Below the pieces are notes generated by a model. It saw only the letters and a program-made list of their open reading frames with translations. It was not told where the DNA came from and did not search any database. Positions 42,913 to 52,213 of a stretch of DNA of 64,000 nucleotides are shown here, piece after piece. Source of the stretch: Bacteroidaceae bacterium. Lineage in GTDB: Bacteria; Bacteroidota; Bacteroidia; Bacteroidales; Bacteroidaceae. The DNA lies in the NCBI GenBank assembly GCA_017650045.1, contig JAGCFP010000008.1, positions 1 to 64,000 on the forward strand, read 5' to 3'. A program made the position numbers and the translations under genes. Position 1 is the first letter of the stretch; the number at the start of each line of letters is the position of its first letter.

Positions 42913-44955
42913 TTACTCTGTTCCCTTGTTCTGCCACTCATTTGCAATACTCTTCCAATCTATCTTGCGTTCCTTTGCACCAGTCCATACATTCCAATAG
43001 TCGGGATCATCTGACTGAGGACGTTGAGCTTCTGGGAGAGTTCTCATTTTTACCATAACTGGCAGCTCTGATGCCCAACCAAGCAATACAGCATATTGTG
43101 AGGGCAATGATGGCATCTCACGCAGTATCCCCCGCATATTGTCGGGCAGCAAGCGGTGAACCAACTCCTGGTCACGGTCATTAGAGATTCTATGCAACAA
43201 GAATGAATTACACTGTGACAAAACTGTGGGTGATAGTTCAGAGGGTCTTTGCGATGAAAGAACAAGGCCTAATCCAAATTTACGTCCTTCACGAGCGATT
43301 TTCTCAAACACCTTGCAGCATTGGGTCGTTGGTCCTGTGTTCTCAGCGTCATCATTATAACGTTTCACGAAATAATGAGCTTCCTCCATCACCAAGACGG
43401 TTGGCAGACAGACTTTATTCAGTTTCAGATATCTCTGTTGCGCCTCAAACACCATTCTGGCAACGACCGCAGTGATTATACTTGTTACGTCAGAGGGCAA
43501 GAGAGACAGGTCTATAATAGTCAACGATTCTTTACCATCCGAGCCAATGTATTCGTTTAGCCAATCACTCAACTCCAATGATGTATCATCTATCACCTTT
43601 TTCACCCTTACATCTGATAGCAAAGCCTTGATGCGAGGCATCAATGTCACAACATAATCCGTAGTGCACAGTATCTCAGCATTTGCTTCTATTGAACGAA
43701 CAAAATTCTCACCCGTGAAAGGTATGGGACAATCCTCATCTGTGGGTATGAACTCTTCTTCTTTTCCTCCAGCTTTGAGATATACTTCTCCCATAAGCTC
43801 CACAAGTTCTTTTACTTCCTGCCGAGAGTAAGTATAATCAATGTATCCACTTCCTGTTCTGTTGGTTTTGAATGTAGTTATTTTGGCATTAAGATTATTG
43901 ATAGCATCTTTTAATTCATCATCATAATCCCCTTCCACAATAAAATCTTCACTCCACTTAACTAAGCGATTATGAAAACCAAAAGCAGGTTTACTTAAGA
44001 ATGGAGAGCCATCTTTGACGCTTATTTCAACTGCTTGAATAATAACTCGAATATAGTTTGCCAGTTCAATCTCCTTGGTAAAACCTTCTGAACTCACTCC
44101 ACTCCTCACAGACTTCAGCGCATGCACTATAGTTGTCCTATGTGTCTTTGGCGAAGCTTTGGTGAAGCCACACCATTCATCCGTATTCCAGAACCAGAGA
44201 GGTACTTTTAACTGTTTTCTGCCGTCACCATCCTCTATATTTACGGAATAAATATTTGCCTCCTTCTTGTCTGCAAACGCCTTACTGTATTCTCCATTTG
44301 GGTCAAGCACAATAAACCTGCTGTTGACCGGAATGTCTTGCTTTGTCTTACTGATGTTTGCGCTTTCCAAGGACCACCTGATAAGCCCTGCTACAGAACA
44401 TGACTTGCCACTTCCCGTATTGCCAAGAACTGCCAGATGCCTACCAAGCAGCCTATCTGGATCTATCATCACCTTGGCATTTCCTACCAGAGGACTATTG
44501 CCTATATACACTCTTCTGTTCTCGCCAGACTCAATAATCGATTTTAACTGAGTTTCTGTCGGGAGGATAACAATGTCTCCAACAGATGGAAATGTTTCAA
44601 GCCCACGCTTAAACTTATAGCTTTTTTCTGAAGCAATCAGAGTCCCAACCGGTTGTAGTTCCATCTTCCTCAATGGGAAAGGCAAATCAATCAAACCAAA
44701 GTCTTGGAATCCGCTTCGTTTCGGATATGGAGAACGTTGGATCGTTATCCACGAAACTTGCCCCACCACAAATCCCAAGTCCACGGGAATCATCACATAC
44801 CCGTTAATACGTGGAAAGTTTCGAGGTGTCCCAGTATTTAGAGCCACACTGTCTGGTGACTCAATGTCCAATTGCACCTCTATCCTGTCAGGTGAAATAA
44901 ACTCCACCGTCCCTACTCTCAGCGAGGCTAACTGTTCTATGGGTGTTGTTGTCAT
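42913..44955 (-). CDS. herA: HerA-family ATPase of a HerA-SIR2 system
   Basis: 680 aa hexameric DNA translocase. Walker A GNTGSGKS (~178-185), Walker B VLVMEEAHYF (~525) and the HerA landmarks SSQRPSELSPTVLSQCNSF and HRISNDRDQELV are present, with an N-terminal HAS-barrel-like region. Together with the SIR2 gene just upstream (23 bp) it matches the known two-gene HerA-SIR2 antiphage system, in which the ATPase and the SIR2 NADase/nuclease form one complex that depletes NAD+ during infection. Confidence 0.9.
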   Translation of the reverse strand: MTTTPIEQLASLRVGTVEFISPDRIEVQLDIESPDSVALNTGTPRNFPRINGYVMIPVDLGFVVGQVSWITIQRSPYPKRSGFQDFGLIDLPFPLRKMELQPVGTLIASEKSYKFKRGLETFPSVGDIVILPTETQLKSIIESGENRRVYIGNSPLVGNAKVMIDPDRLLGRHLAVLGNTGSGKSCSVAGLIRWSLESANISKTKQDIPVNSRFIVLDPNGEYSKAFADKKEANIYSVNIEDGDGRKQLKVPLWFWNTDEWCGFTKASPKTHRTTIVHALKSVRSGVSSEGFTKEIELANYIRVIIQAVEISVKDGSPFLSKPAFGFHNRLVKWSEDFIVEGDYDDELKDAINNLNAKITTFKTNRTGSGYIDYTYSRQEVKELVELMGEVYLKAGGKEEEFIPTDEDCPIPFTGENFVRSIEANAEILCTTDYVVTLMPRIKALLSDVRVKKVIDDTSLELSDWLNEYIGSDGKESLTIIDLSLLPSDVTSIITAVVARMVFEAQQRYLKLNKVCLPTVLVMEEAHYFVKRYNDDAENTGPTTQCCKVFEKIAREGRKFGLGLVLSSQRPSELSPTVLSQCNSFLLHRISNDRDQELVHRLLPDNMRGILREMPSLPSQYAVLLGWASELPVMVKMRTLPEAQRPQSDDPDYWNVWTGAKERKIDWKSIANEWQNKGTE

Positions 44956-44978
44956 TTTGCAAGTGTTGATTGTGAAGT

Positions 44979-46388
44979 TTACGTTGTGGTGGTAGAAGAT
45001 GTAGCGGAACCTGTCAAAGATGTAGCAGTTGCACTTGTAGAAGAAGTACTTGAAGCCGCTCCCATACGATGTTGCAGAAGTTCTGCCATGCGAATAGTGG
45101 TTCTGTCAATAGCAGATTTTGGTAAATAGTCGTTAGCCAGATTGGTAATGTTACCTAGGTTACTACCCATCAGCACAGACATCTGCGCATAGTGAGCGGA
45201 TTCATAATAGAATTGTAGGATTCTTCCAATCGGGTCGTTGAAAGAAATAACGACCAGATGTGTAGAAGGAATCGTAAGCATATCATGAATAACACGGTTG
45301 ATATGTTCGTCCCCAAAACCATAGCCATATGTTACCAAAGTACTGTTAGGTCGGCATATAGCCGCGGCAAAGTCTCTGAAAAGTTCTACGTAAGGATATT
45401 CTGCAGTCTCTCGATCTTTGGCAGAATTGGGATATATCATCAGCTTCAGTGAATCAGCCCCTTTCAAACCTGGAGCATTCAAATAAGGCGCAATATCATC
45501 AGCTCCAAATGGTAATCCAATTCGTCTTATTTCGTCCTCATTTTGTACCCAATCAACAGAACCGTGTAACTTGGTCAATCGGGCAACACCTTCTAAATAG
45601 CGAGGCTCACCACGTATTCCTGGTGGATTATAGTGAATATCAAGATTTAATCTTGATGAACGGAATATGGGCATCATTGTTCCCACAAACCTATCCATCA
45701 GATGAATACCTGCCAATTCTGCTCCTACCTCTATCAACCGGTCATAGTTTGTAGTAAAGATATTCAGCCTCTCGCGGTTTCCCGTTCTGCTTGCAAAGCT
45801 CAATAAAAAGTTTACCAATACGGAATAAGCATTTTCACGTTTATCATCTGCTGCAGTTGCAATAGCCTTTTCTGACTCCAAAATCGACTTGGCAAACGCA
45901 CTGATGATGGCATTTAGTTCCTTTTCTAATGAATCTGCTTCCGTGCTTTTATTCAAAATCTTAAGACCACGCAATAAATCATTTGCAGTCCTAATCTGAT
46001 CTTCTATATTTCCGCTATCACGTCCGCTGGCTTTTGCAGATTTCTTGGCTGCCTCTTCAATCTCGTTTTTATACGTTGTGAAAGAGCTTGCAGCCATCGT
46101 TGTGCCACCACTACCACCAGCCAAAAAACTAACGGCATTGGTTATTCCAGAACCACAGAGTAACGATAGGTGTTCTGACTGAAATAGAGAAGTCAACCAT
46201 GGTTCAATACGTGTGCGGAACACAGATTTGTTAATTTTTCCATCATTCTCGGGCAACCATCCACAGCTATCTGCATTCTGTATATTACCATCCTTGTCAA
46301 CGAGGATCAGCTCACGGTCATCACGAGTTTTGATAACGTTTCCGCCATTGCTAAGCACGTTTTGAGCTTCTTTTATAATACCTTCCAT
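44979..46388 (-). CDS. SIR2-like NADase of a HerA-SIR2 system
   Basis: 469 aa. SIR2-like landmarks: LLCGSGITNAVSFLAGG (~residues 78-95), TTNYDRLIEVG and RLTKLHGSVDW (NAD-binding and catalytic His region), GYGFGDEHINRVI. The last ~25 residues are a low-complexity Ser/Thr/Ala tail (SSTSSTSATATS). It lies upstream of herA in the same direction. In related systems the SIR2 subunit is the effector. I did not confirm every catalytic residue. Confidence 0.88.
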   Translation of the reverse strand: MEGIIKEAQNVLSNGGNVIKTRDDRELILVDKDGNIQNADSCGWLPENDGKINKSVFRTRIEPWLTSLFQSEHLSLLCGSGITNAVSFLAGGSGGTTMAASSFTTYKNEIEEAAKKSAKASGRDSGNIEDQIRTANDLLRGLKILNKSTEADSLEKELNAIISAFAKSILESEKAIATAADDKRENAYSVLVNFLLSFASRTGNRERLNIFTTNYDRLIEVGAELAGIHLMDRFVGTMMPIFRSSRLNLDIHYNPPGIRGEPRYLEGVARLTKLHGSVDWVQNEDEIRRIGLPFGADDIAPYLNAPGLKGADSLKLMIYPNSAKDRETAEYPYVELFRDFAAAICRPNSTLVTYGYGFGDEHINRVIHDMLTIPSTHLVVISFNDPIGRILQFYYESAHYAQMSVLMGSNLGNITNLANDYLPKSAIDRTTIRMAELLQHRMGAASSTSSTSATATSLTGSATSSTTTT

Positions 46389-46443
46389 ATTGAATTATTA
46401 TTTACATTTTTATCAGGACGTTTTTTATAGATTCAAAGCATTT

Positions 46444-47049
46444 TTATATGCTTTCCAACCTTTCCATCAACCTCCCCAGTTCTGAGTATGTATAATCTCT
46501 GTCGCTCTTCAATTTCTCTTCCATAGACCGATTGGCATTAGCCATAGCTATTTCGAGACTACCACCATTGCGCTCAAAGTAACCGTGAAGTCCCTTGGTC
46601 TTGATGAAGAACTCTGTCGTTTTCCGATACTCGATGCATTGGTTGAGGTCTTTGAGTAATGTCTCTTGCTCGCCGTATGGACGTGAGGTGTAGCGGAAAT
46701 AATAGAGAAAGAACAGTTCTGTGCAGCGGTGAGTCTCAAAGAACTCTACCTCGCAGTAAATACCTTTCTTCGGTTTGTCAATGGGCTTAGCGTACTTTGC
46801 CTTTAGCTTTTGGTATTGGGAACGCTCAGGCTCCTTGTCCTTCGTGTCCATATCGATGATGCAGAAGATATAGCTGTAACCCATAGCCACCCCCTCTGCT
46901 ATCTTGGATTCCAGTTCCTTGATGTTGGTATGTTTAGGATAATCCGGCTTGATAGTCAGACGCTTGAACACGTCGCATAAGGACTTGAAGTAGAAGAACT
47001 CCGTTGTCCCTTCACCCAGGATGAGTGCTGTCTGTCGTAGTTTTCCCAT
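46444..47049 (-). CDS. RloB/AbiLii-like protein
   Basis: 201 aa. TOPRIM-type RloB pattern: LILGEGTTEFFYFKSL at the start (E in GEGTTE), FCIIDMDTKDKE (DxD), VEFFETHRCTELFFLYYF (Glu/His-rich). These are metal-binding nuclease-like proteins paired with an SMC-like ATPase. Its start is next to the stop of the ATPase gene (1 bp gap). Confidence 0.82.
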   Translation of the reverse strand: MGKLRQTALILGEGTTEFFYFKSLCDVFKRLTIKPDYPKHTNIKELESKIAEGVAMGYSYIFCIIDMDTKDKEPERSQYQKLKAKYAKPIDKPKKGIYCEVEFFETHRCTELFFLYYFRYTSRPYGEQETLLKDLNQCIEYRKTTEFFIKTKGLHGYFERNGGSLEIAMANANRSMEEKLKSDRDYTYSELGRLMERLESI

Positions 47050-47050
47050 A

Positions 47051-48331
47051 TCAGTCCTCCAAATTTATAAAGATACTACCCAATTCTGGCTTGGCTCCCA
47101 ATCTACCAATGCGGTATGAATTGTAAAGCGAGAGGTTCTTGTGCAAACCGAAGGAGTCACCACGGGCATATTCGGACGATGCAGTCTCTTTGTTCTTCTC
47201 GACAAACCACACTACACCTCGGTTCTCATTAATCATATCTTGTGACAGAAGGGTAGTCTCTTGACTTGTGATAATCAACTGCGATTTGTCGGAGTTGAAG
47301 ATGAAGACATTGAGATAGTAGTACAGTAGGTCGTTGTGCAAATCCTCACCCAGTTCGTCAAGATAGTACACGTGAGAGTCTGTTATCATATCGTATAGAG
47401 CATCCAGAATGCGTATATATTTTAGGGTGCCTTTTGATTGCCAATTGAGAGGAACGTCAAAATCCCCATTGATAGAATGATTGACAAACGCAACAGAATC
47501 GGCTGTTGGCTTAAACAGAGCTTCCTTCATTTCTTCTGGAATATTTTCCTTTTGAATACGTTCACGATATTCTGTTGGTATAAAACGATCCTCTACAACA
47601 GGTCGATACTCCAGAATGTTCAAATCTGCCTTTTGTAGCATGGTGTTATAAAACTTTCGCTTCTTGGGGTCGTTATATGCATTCTTCAGGATTTCTACGG
47701 CACCCTTGTTCCCGTCACCATCCACATCATGGTAATTGTCCATAATCCATCCGTGAAGGATGTTGAATGGGGCGATGTCTTCTGTTAAGGCAGCTTTTCT
47801 GCAAACAGACAAAACACTATGGTTGTTCAATGTGTTCTCCCGAATACTGTCTTGGGTCTTGACCTGTAGCTTAAGGCTTGTGCCAAACTTGACATCTGCC
47901 TGTATATTTTCGCCAACAAATGAACGTTCATAGAATAATGACTTTGACTTTTTGGGATAATAGTATAAGACTTCATTCAAAATGTATTTCTCATTGAACT
48001 TTACATCATAATCATATCTGATGCCATTGGCATAGAATGACACATGCATTTCTATGGGTTCATCCTTCGTGAGAATGAAAGGAATACTACCATTTATTCT
48101 TTGGGTTGCATCAGATTTAGGCAAAACCAATAGGCGAAATACTTCATTTAAGGCAATCAACATGTTAGACTTGCCAGAAGCATTTGAACCATACAGGATA
48201 CCTAATTTATACAAGAACACTCCATCGGTAATTTCTGTTACAAGTTCTGATGCGGGTCCTTTGGCTAAAAAACTTAATTCTTGTTTGTCTCGAATGGAAA
48301 GATAATTCTTTACCCAAAAATCTCTTATCAT
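47051..48331 (-). CDS. RloA/AbiLi-like AAA ATPase
   Basis: 426 aa SMC/ABC-type ATPase: MIRDFWVKNYLSIRDKQEL at the start, Walker A YGSNASGKSNMLIAL (~48-62), Walker B-like YYLDELGEDLH (~330) and QLIITSQETTLLS. The pair with RloB corresponds to RloAB, the architecture of AbiL-type abortive infection systems; PARIS uses a related ATPase with a different (DUF4435) partner. It begins at the left edge of a 537-bp intergenic region in which the HU promoter lies. Confidence 0.82.
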   Translation of the reverse strand: MIRDFWVKNYLSIRDKQELSFLAKGPASELVTEITDGVFLYKLGILYGSNASGKSNMLIALNEVFRLLVLPKSDATQRINGSIPFILTKDEPIEMHVSFYANGIRYDYDVKFNEKYILNEVLYYYPKKSKSLFYERSFVGENIQADVKFGTSLKLQVKTQDSIRENTLNNHSVLSVCRKAALTEDIAPFNILHGWIMDNYHDVDGDGNKGAVEILKNAYNDPKKRKFYNTMLQKADLNILEYRPVVEDRFIPTEYRERIQKENIPEEMKEALFKPTADSVAFVNHSINGDFDVPLNWQSKGTLKYIRILDALYDMITDSHVYYLDELGEDLHNDLLYYYLNVFIFNSDKSQLIITSQETTLLSQDMINENRGVVWFVEKNKETASSEYARGDSFGLHKNLSLYNSYRIGRLGAKPELGSIFINLED

Positions 48332-48607
48332 AGACGTACTTTTTTAAGGCAATTTCGTATTTCTGTTACAAAATTACGCATTATTTTTCTTACTGGCAAG
48401 TAAATTATTGTATTATTTGTAATTATCCTACGACTTTTGTTAATTTGATCGCAAATTAATCATAATGAAGTTATTCCTGCTTCAATTTGACCTTAGTATA
48501 TAGATAAAGTGTTATAGAATCGTTTTTACCCATGTTGTCAATTACTATTTATAAGCAGGTACTTTCATAAGTGTGGTTTTTATTTGAATAGCATGGACTT
48601 CTCGCAA

Positions 48608-48627
48608 AACTGCGACATGTCGCAGTT
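48608..48627. promoter_or_regulatory. perfect 20-bp palindrome
   Basis: AACTGCGACA followed by its exact reverse complement TGTCGCAGTT. Operator-like; it lies between the divergent RloA and HU genes, about 105 bp upstream of the HU -7 box. Confidence 0.6.
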
Positions 48628-48632
48628 CATGC

Positions 48633-48670
48633 TTTCGGTAATTTGGCGTTAAATTTTTCGGTAATTTGGC
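48633..48670. repeat. two 15-bp direct repeats
   Basis: TTTCGGTAATTTGGC at 48633-48647 and again at 48656-48670, 23 bp apart. They are candidates for protein-binding sites ahead of the HU promoter. Confidence 0.55.
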
Positions 48671-48732
48671 ATTTTGACCTTCAAAACACATCACGACTTT
48701 TGGTAAAAAAAGAATCGGGTAGGGGTTTGCTA

Positions 48733-48740
48733 TATTTTTG
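48733..48740 (+). promoter_or_regulatory. -7 box of the HU/smalltalk operon
   Basis: TATTTTTG followed by CACCGTCAAAAC, giving a ~125-nt leader with a CACCTA/TAGGTG hairpin (48795-48817 region). Upstream 48680-48720 is nearly identical to the relic promoter at 13167-13207. Confidence 0.6.
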
Positions 48741-48868
48741 CACCGTCAAAACTGATGAGGCCCTGTGAGGTTATGAGGTGACAAGGATCCATCACCTAAT
48801 AATATATAATAGGTGGCTTCATGGTTGCGACAGAAGTAAAATGAATGTAAAACTAAAAATGTAAGATT

Positions 48869-49396
48869 ATGAGTTTGATTAAAGTAAAAACCCGATTGAC
48901 AACCATTGGTTTCAACAAAATGCAGAAGTATGTGACTTCTCCTGTACGCTACAGCAACATCACTGTAGATGACCTGATTAAGTTTGCTTCAGAGAATTCT
49001 GGCATCAGCAAGGCGAACATTTCTGCCTCATTCTTTGCTATTCAGCAGCAGATAGAGCAGTTCGTATGTAATGGACACGGCATTGTGCTGGGTAATCTCG
49101 GTACTTTCTACATCAGCACGCGCTGCAAGGCGGCTGATGAGGTAAAGGATGCTGGAGCTAGCTCTGTGAAAAGCCTTGCCGTGAGATTCCGACAGTCTAA
49201 GAAACTGCGTACACTGCTCAACAACAATACTCTGCTGGAGGGTATTGAGTTTGAAAAGGATGATGAAGAGGATGACCAGACTGATACACCAAGCGGTGGC
49301 GATGGCGAGGATAATACCTCAAGCGGTCAGGGAGGCAACTCTGAACAGGGTAACGGCACTGATGATCAAGGAGGCGGTGATAGTGGCATCGGCTAA
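48869..49396 (+). CDS. HU-like DNA-binding protein with low-complexity tail
   Basis: 175 aa histone-like (HU/IHF superfamily, TIGR01201-type) protein: ~residues 20-115 carry the dimeric HU fold pattern (NITVDDLIKFASENSGISKA, then GHGIVLGNLGTFYISTR, AVRFRQSKKLRTLL). The C-terminal ~45 residues are Gly/Asp/Gln-rich (GGDGEDNTSSGQGGNSEQG). This subgroup is widespread in Bacteroidota, often in several copies, followed by a smalltalk peptide. Confidence 0.85.
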   Translation: MSLIKVKTRLTTIGFNKMQKYVTSPVRYSNITVDDLIKFASENSGISKANISASFFAIQQQIEQFVCNGHGIVLGNLGTFYISTRCKAADEVKDAGASSVKSLAVRFRQSKKLRTLLNNNTLLEGIEFEKDDEEDDQTDTPSGGDGEDNTSSGQGGNSEQGNGTDDQGGGDSGIG

Positions 49397-49430
49397 TAAA
49401 TAAGTATTAATCATAACAAAGTTGTAAAAT

Positions 49431-49535
49431 ATGAAAAAGAAAGAAATCGTGAAATACGTGATTCAGTTGGCCATCGCCATACTGACGGCTATCGGCACTT
49501 CGCTAGGAGTAACCTCTTGCATGTCAATGCTATGA
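49431..49535 (+). CDS. smalltalk peptide
   Basis: 34 aa: MKKKEIVKYVIQLAIAILTA then IGTSLGVTSCMSML. The hydrophobic helix and the conserved end with TSC define the smalltalk family, always found just after HU-like genes in Bacteroidota. It lies 34 bp after the HU stop. Function unknown. Too short for standard ORF thresholds. Confidence 0.85.
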   Translation: MKKKEIVKYVIQLAIAILTAIGTSLGVTSCMSML

Positions 49536-49571
49536 TCCTAAGACTACTAAAGTAGTTGATATGAAAACGAA

Positions 49572-49609
49572 GATGCCTCTGCACTTATTAGGCGCAGGGG
49601 CATCTTTTA
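49572..49609 (+). terminator. terminator of the HU/smalltalk operon
   Basis: 11-bp stem GATGCCTCTGC/GCAGGGGCATC (one G-T pair, 49572-49604) followed by TTTT. The convergent flavin reductase gene ends close by. Confidence 0.75.
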
Positions 49610-49633
49610 TGTTTGGGAATATGGTTGTTCAGT

Positions 49634-50191
49634 TTACAGCTGTGCAGCATACTCTTTGCCAGGAACAATAGCTGGGCCTACCACATCACCTGTACGCAGG
49701 TACATGAAACGGGGCTCGAAGAGGATAGGTTTCAGTTTGCTATAATCCACTTTCTGCTTTTCATCCAGAAATTCTTCCTTTACATAGGTGTTCACTACCT
49801 TGCAGATGAGCAAGTGCATACCATGCTCAGCATACGTGTCGATGAGTTGGCACTCCATAGTCACAGGGGCATCATCGGGAATAGGGGCACCCTGCTCTCC
49901 CTTGCTCCAAGCGAAAACCTTGCTTTTATCCACTTTGGCACCACTTACGATACCCACATAATCGGCACGCTGAAGTAGGGCGTCGTCTGTGAGGCTGATA
50001 CTCAGCACTTTGTTGGCATTGATACCCTTGCAAGTCTCATGACTTGGGGTCACGCTCAAGGTCACGATATTCGCATCGCCAATACCACACCAAGCCACTT
50101 CAAACCAGTTGGGCTTCTCGCCCACCATTGCACCAACTACCACGATAGGGGTAGGGAATGCTGCATTATAAGATCCAATGTTCTTTTTCAT
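49634..50191 (-). CDS. flavin reductase family protein (flavoredoxin-like)
   Basis: 185 aa FMN-binding split-barrel protein: VVVGAMVGEKPNWFEVAWCG, NIVTLSVTPSHETCKGI (with the conserved Ser/His-Thr FMN contact), SGAKVDKSK and the C-terminal LFEPRFMYLRTGDVVG. Family members transfer electrons from NAD(P)H or reduced flavin. It is convergent to the HU operon and divergent from the GH2 gene. Confidence 0.85.
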   Translation of the reverse strand: MKKNIGSYNAAFPTPIVVVGAMVGEKPNWFEVAWCGIGDANIVTLSVTPSHETCKGINANKVLSISLTDDALLQRADYVGIVSGAKVDKSKVFAWSKGEQGAPIPDDAPVTMECQLIDTYAEHGMHLLICKVVNTYVKEEFLDEKQKVDYSKLKPILFEPRFMYLRTGDVVGPAIVPGKEYAAQL

Positions 50192-50302
50192 ACGAGTTTT
50201 GTTCTATTGATTAACTTTGGTTACAAATGTAATTAAAATATGTGGAGGGTTTCAGGATTTCGTGCTATATTTGTGCAAAATAAACGATAATTAACTACTG
50301 CT

Positions 50303-52213
50303 ATGAAAAATAATCTTGTCGTAGTGCTGATGACTGCTGCACTTGCCTTTATGGAAACTATATCGCTGAATGCCACCGACTTCTCTGTGGCTAATCCGAA
50401 GGATATAGCGCTCTTTCCGCAACAAAATGCTTATCGAAACAAACTGGATCTTTCAGGTATTTGGAACTTCCAGTTGGATCCTGAAGGAGTGGGAGAGTCG
50501 GAAGGATGGCAAAACGGACTGCCTCATCCTGCTTCAATCGCTGTGCCTGGAAGTTGGAACGACCAACTGGATCAGCAGCATAACTACTTAGGATACTCCT
50601 GGTATGAAACAACTACTTATGTGCCTACCACTTGGCAAGGCAGTGACATAGGGTTGCGTGTAGGTTCTGCGGTATACATGGCAAAGGTCTGGATCAACGG
50701 ACAACCTGTGGGCATGCACGAAGGTGGGCATTTGCCTTTTGCCTTTGGCATTAACAGCTTTATCAAGTGGGGTGCAGAAAACCGCATCACCATCATGGTG
50801 GAGAATATGATCAGACCAGATCGGGTGCCTGGCAATATAGACGGTGGCGAGATGTCGAGAACCAACTTCCCTAATAATAATTACGACTTTTTCCCTTACT
50901 CGGGCTTGCATCGTGCCGTGTGGCTCTATTCTGTGCCGCGTGAGCATATCACTGACATTACATTGACAACTGACTTTAGTGGCAATGTGGGTCGTATTAA
51001 GGCAGTAGTAGAGAAAGTGGGGAGTGTCAGTGCTGGTCGTATTGTCGTGAAGGACAAGCAAGGAAGGCAGGTAGCTACGGCTACACTTCGCTTCAAGGGC
51101 GCAGAAGCACAAGCAGAAATCAGCGTGCCTGATGTGCAGCTTTGGAGTCCCGAGAGTCCTTACCTTTATGAGGTGACTGCTTCCCTAGAAAAAGGATCGC
51201 GTACGGTGGATAACTATACGCTCCAGACAGGTGTGCGCACTGTCCGCGTGGAGGGTGATCAACTGCTTCTGAATGATAAGCCTATCCATCTGAAGGGTTT
51301 TGGCAAGCATGAGGATTTCCCTATCTTCGGACGTGGGGTTGCACAGCCAGTAATGATTCGTGACTTCGGGTTGATGAAGTGGTTGGGTGCCAACTCGTTC
51401 CGCACCAGTCATTATCCGTATGACGAAAGTGTATATGCGGAGGCCGATAAGCAAGGTATTCTCATTATCGATGAGATGCCATCAGTTGGCCTGGGCTTCT
51501 TTGATGAGGATGCCAACATCAACCGTCGTAAGGAGCTTTGCAACCAATATCTGGAAGAGATGATCACACGCGATAAGAATCATCCAAGCATTATCATTTG
51601 GTGCGTGGCGAATGAACCTTCACCAAAATCATTAGGTGCCAACGTGATGGGTGGACGCAGCGATGCTGATGAGAAGGAAAACCGAATTGCTAAAGAGTTC
51701 TTGGGTGATTTGGTGCATAGGGCGAAGGCTGCAGATTCTACGCGTTTGGCTGCTTTCGTGGGCGTGATGGGCGGTCCTGCCGAATGGATGGAGGAGTGCG
51801 ACATTATCTTAATCAATCGCTACTATGGATGGTATACCAATAATGGCAACTTCAGTGTGGCGAAGATGTATTTCAATGGTGAACTGGATAAGCTTCATAA
51901 TGACCTTAAGAAGCCTATTATCGTTACGGAGTTTGGTGCCGATGCCATCGCTGGCCATCATGCCAACGAGGATGAGATGTTCAGCGAGGAATTCCAACAG
52001 ATGATGATCAATTCTTATCTGGACATTGCCAATACGAAACCCTTCGTGAGTGGCATGATGATTTGGGCCTTTGCCGATTTCCGCACCAGTCAGGCACTGA
52101 TGCGTGTGGCAGGGAAGAACCTCAAAGGCGTTTTTACGCAAGATCGCCGTCCTAAAATGGCTGCGCACTTGCTGAAGAAGCGTTGGGTGGATGAGGTTAA
52201 AGGGAACTATTGA
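50303..52213 (+). CDS. GH2 glycoside hydrolase (beta-glucuronidase-like)
   Basis: 636 aa exported enzyme (signal peptide MKNNLVVVLMTAALAFME...). Three GH2 regions: sugar-binding beta-sandwich (~40-215), Ig-like domain (~217-310) and TIM barrel (~315-610). The acid/base Glu is in IIWCVANEPSPKS (NEP, ~437) and the nucleophile in IVTEFGADA (~545); TSHYPYDESVYAEADKQGIL is the typical barrel start. The sequence points to the beta-glucuronidase side of GH2 but the substrate needs testing. It overlaps the convergent next gene by 17 bp. Confidence 0.88.
   Translation: MKNNLVVVLMTAALAFMETISLNATDFSVANPKDIALFPQQNAYRNKLDLSGIWNFQLDPEGVGESEGWQNGLPHPASIAVPGSWNDQLDQQHNYLGYSWYETTTYVPTTWQGSDIGLRVGSAVYMAKVWINGQPVGMHEGGHLPFAFGINSFIKWGAENRITIMVENMIRPDRVPGNIDGGEMSRTNFPNNNYDFFPYSGLHRAVWLYSVPREHITDITLTTDFSGNVGRIKAVVEKVGSVSAGRIVVKDKQGRQVATATLRFKGAEAQAEISVPDVQLWSPESPYLYEVTASLEKGSRTVDNYTLQTGVRTVRVEGDQLLLNDKPIHLKGFGKHEDFPIFGRGVAQPVMIRDFGLMKWLGANSFRTSHYPYDESVYAEADKQGILIIDEMPSVGLGFFDEDANINRRKELCNQYLEEMITRDKNHPSIIIWCVANEPSPKSLGANVMGGRSDADEKENRIAKEFLGDLVHRAKAADSTRLAAFVGVMGGPAEWMEECDIILINRYYGWYTNNGNFSVAKMYFNGELDKLHNDLKKPIIVTEFGADAIAGHHANEDEMFSEEFQQMMINSYLDIANTKPFVSGMMIWAFADFRTSQALMRVAGKNLKGVFTQDRRPKMAAHLLKKRWVDEVKGNY

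Noticed and set aside
46444..48331. PARIS (AriAB) system
   Set aside because: The small partner has the RloB/AbiLii TOPRIM pattern rather than DUF4435, so RloAB/AbiL-like is the better call.
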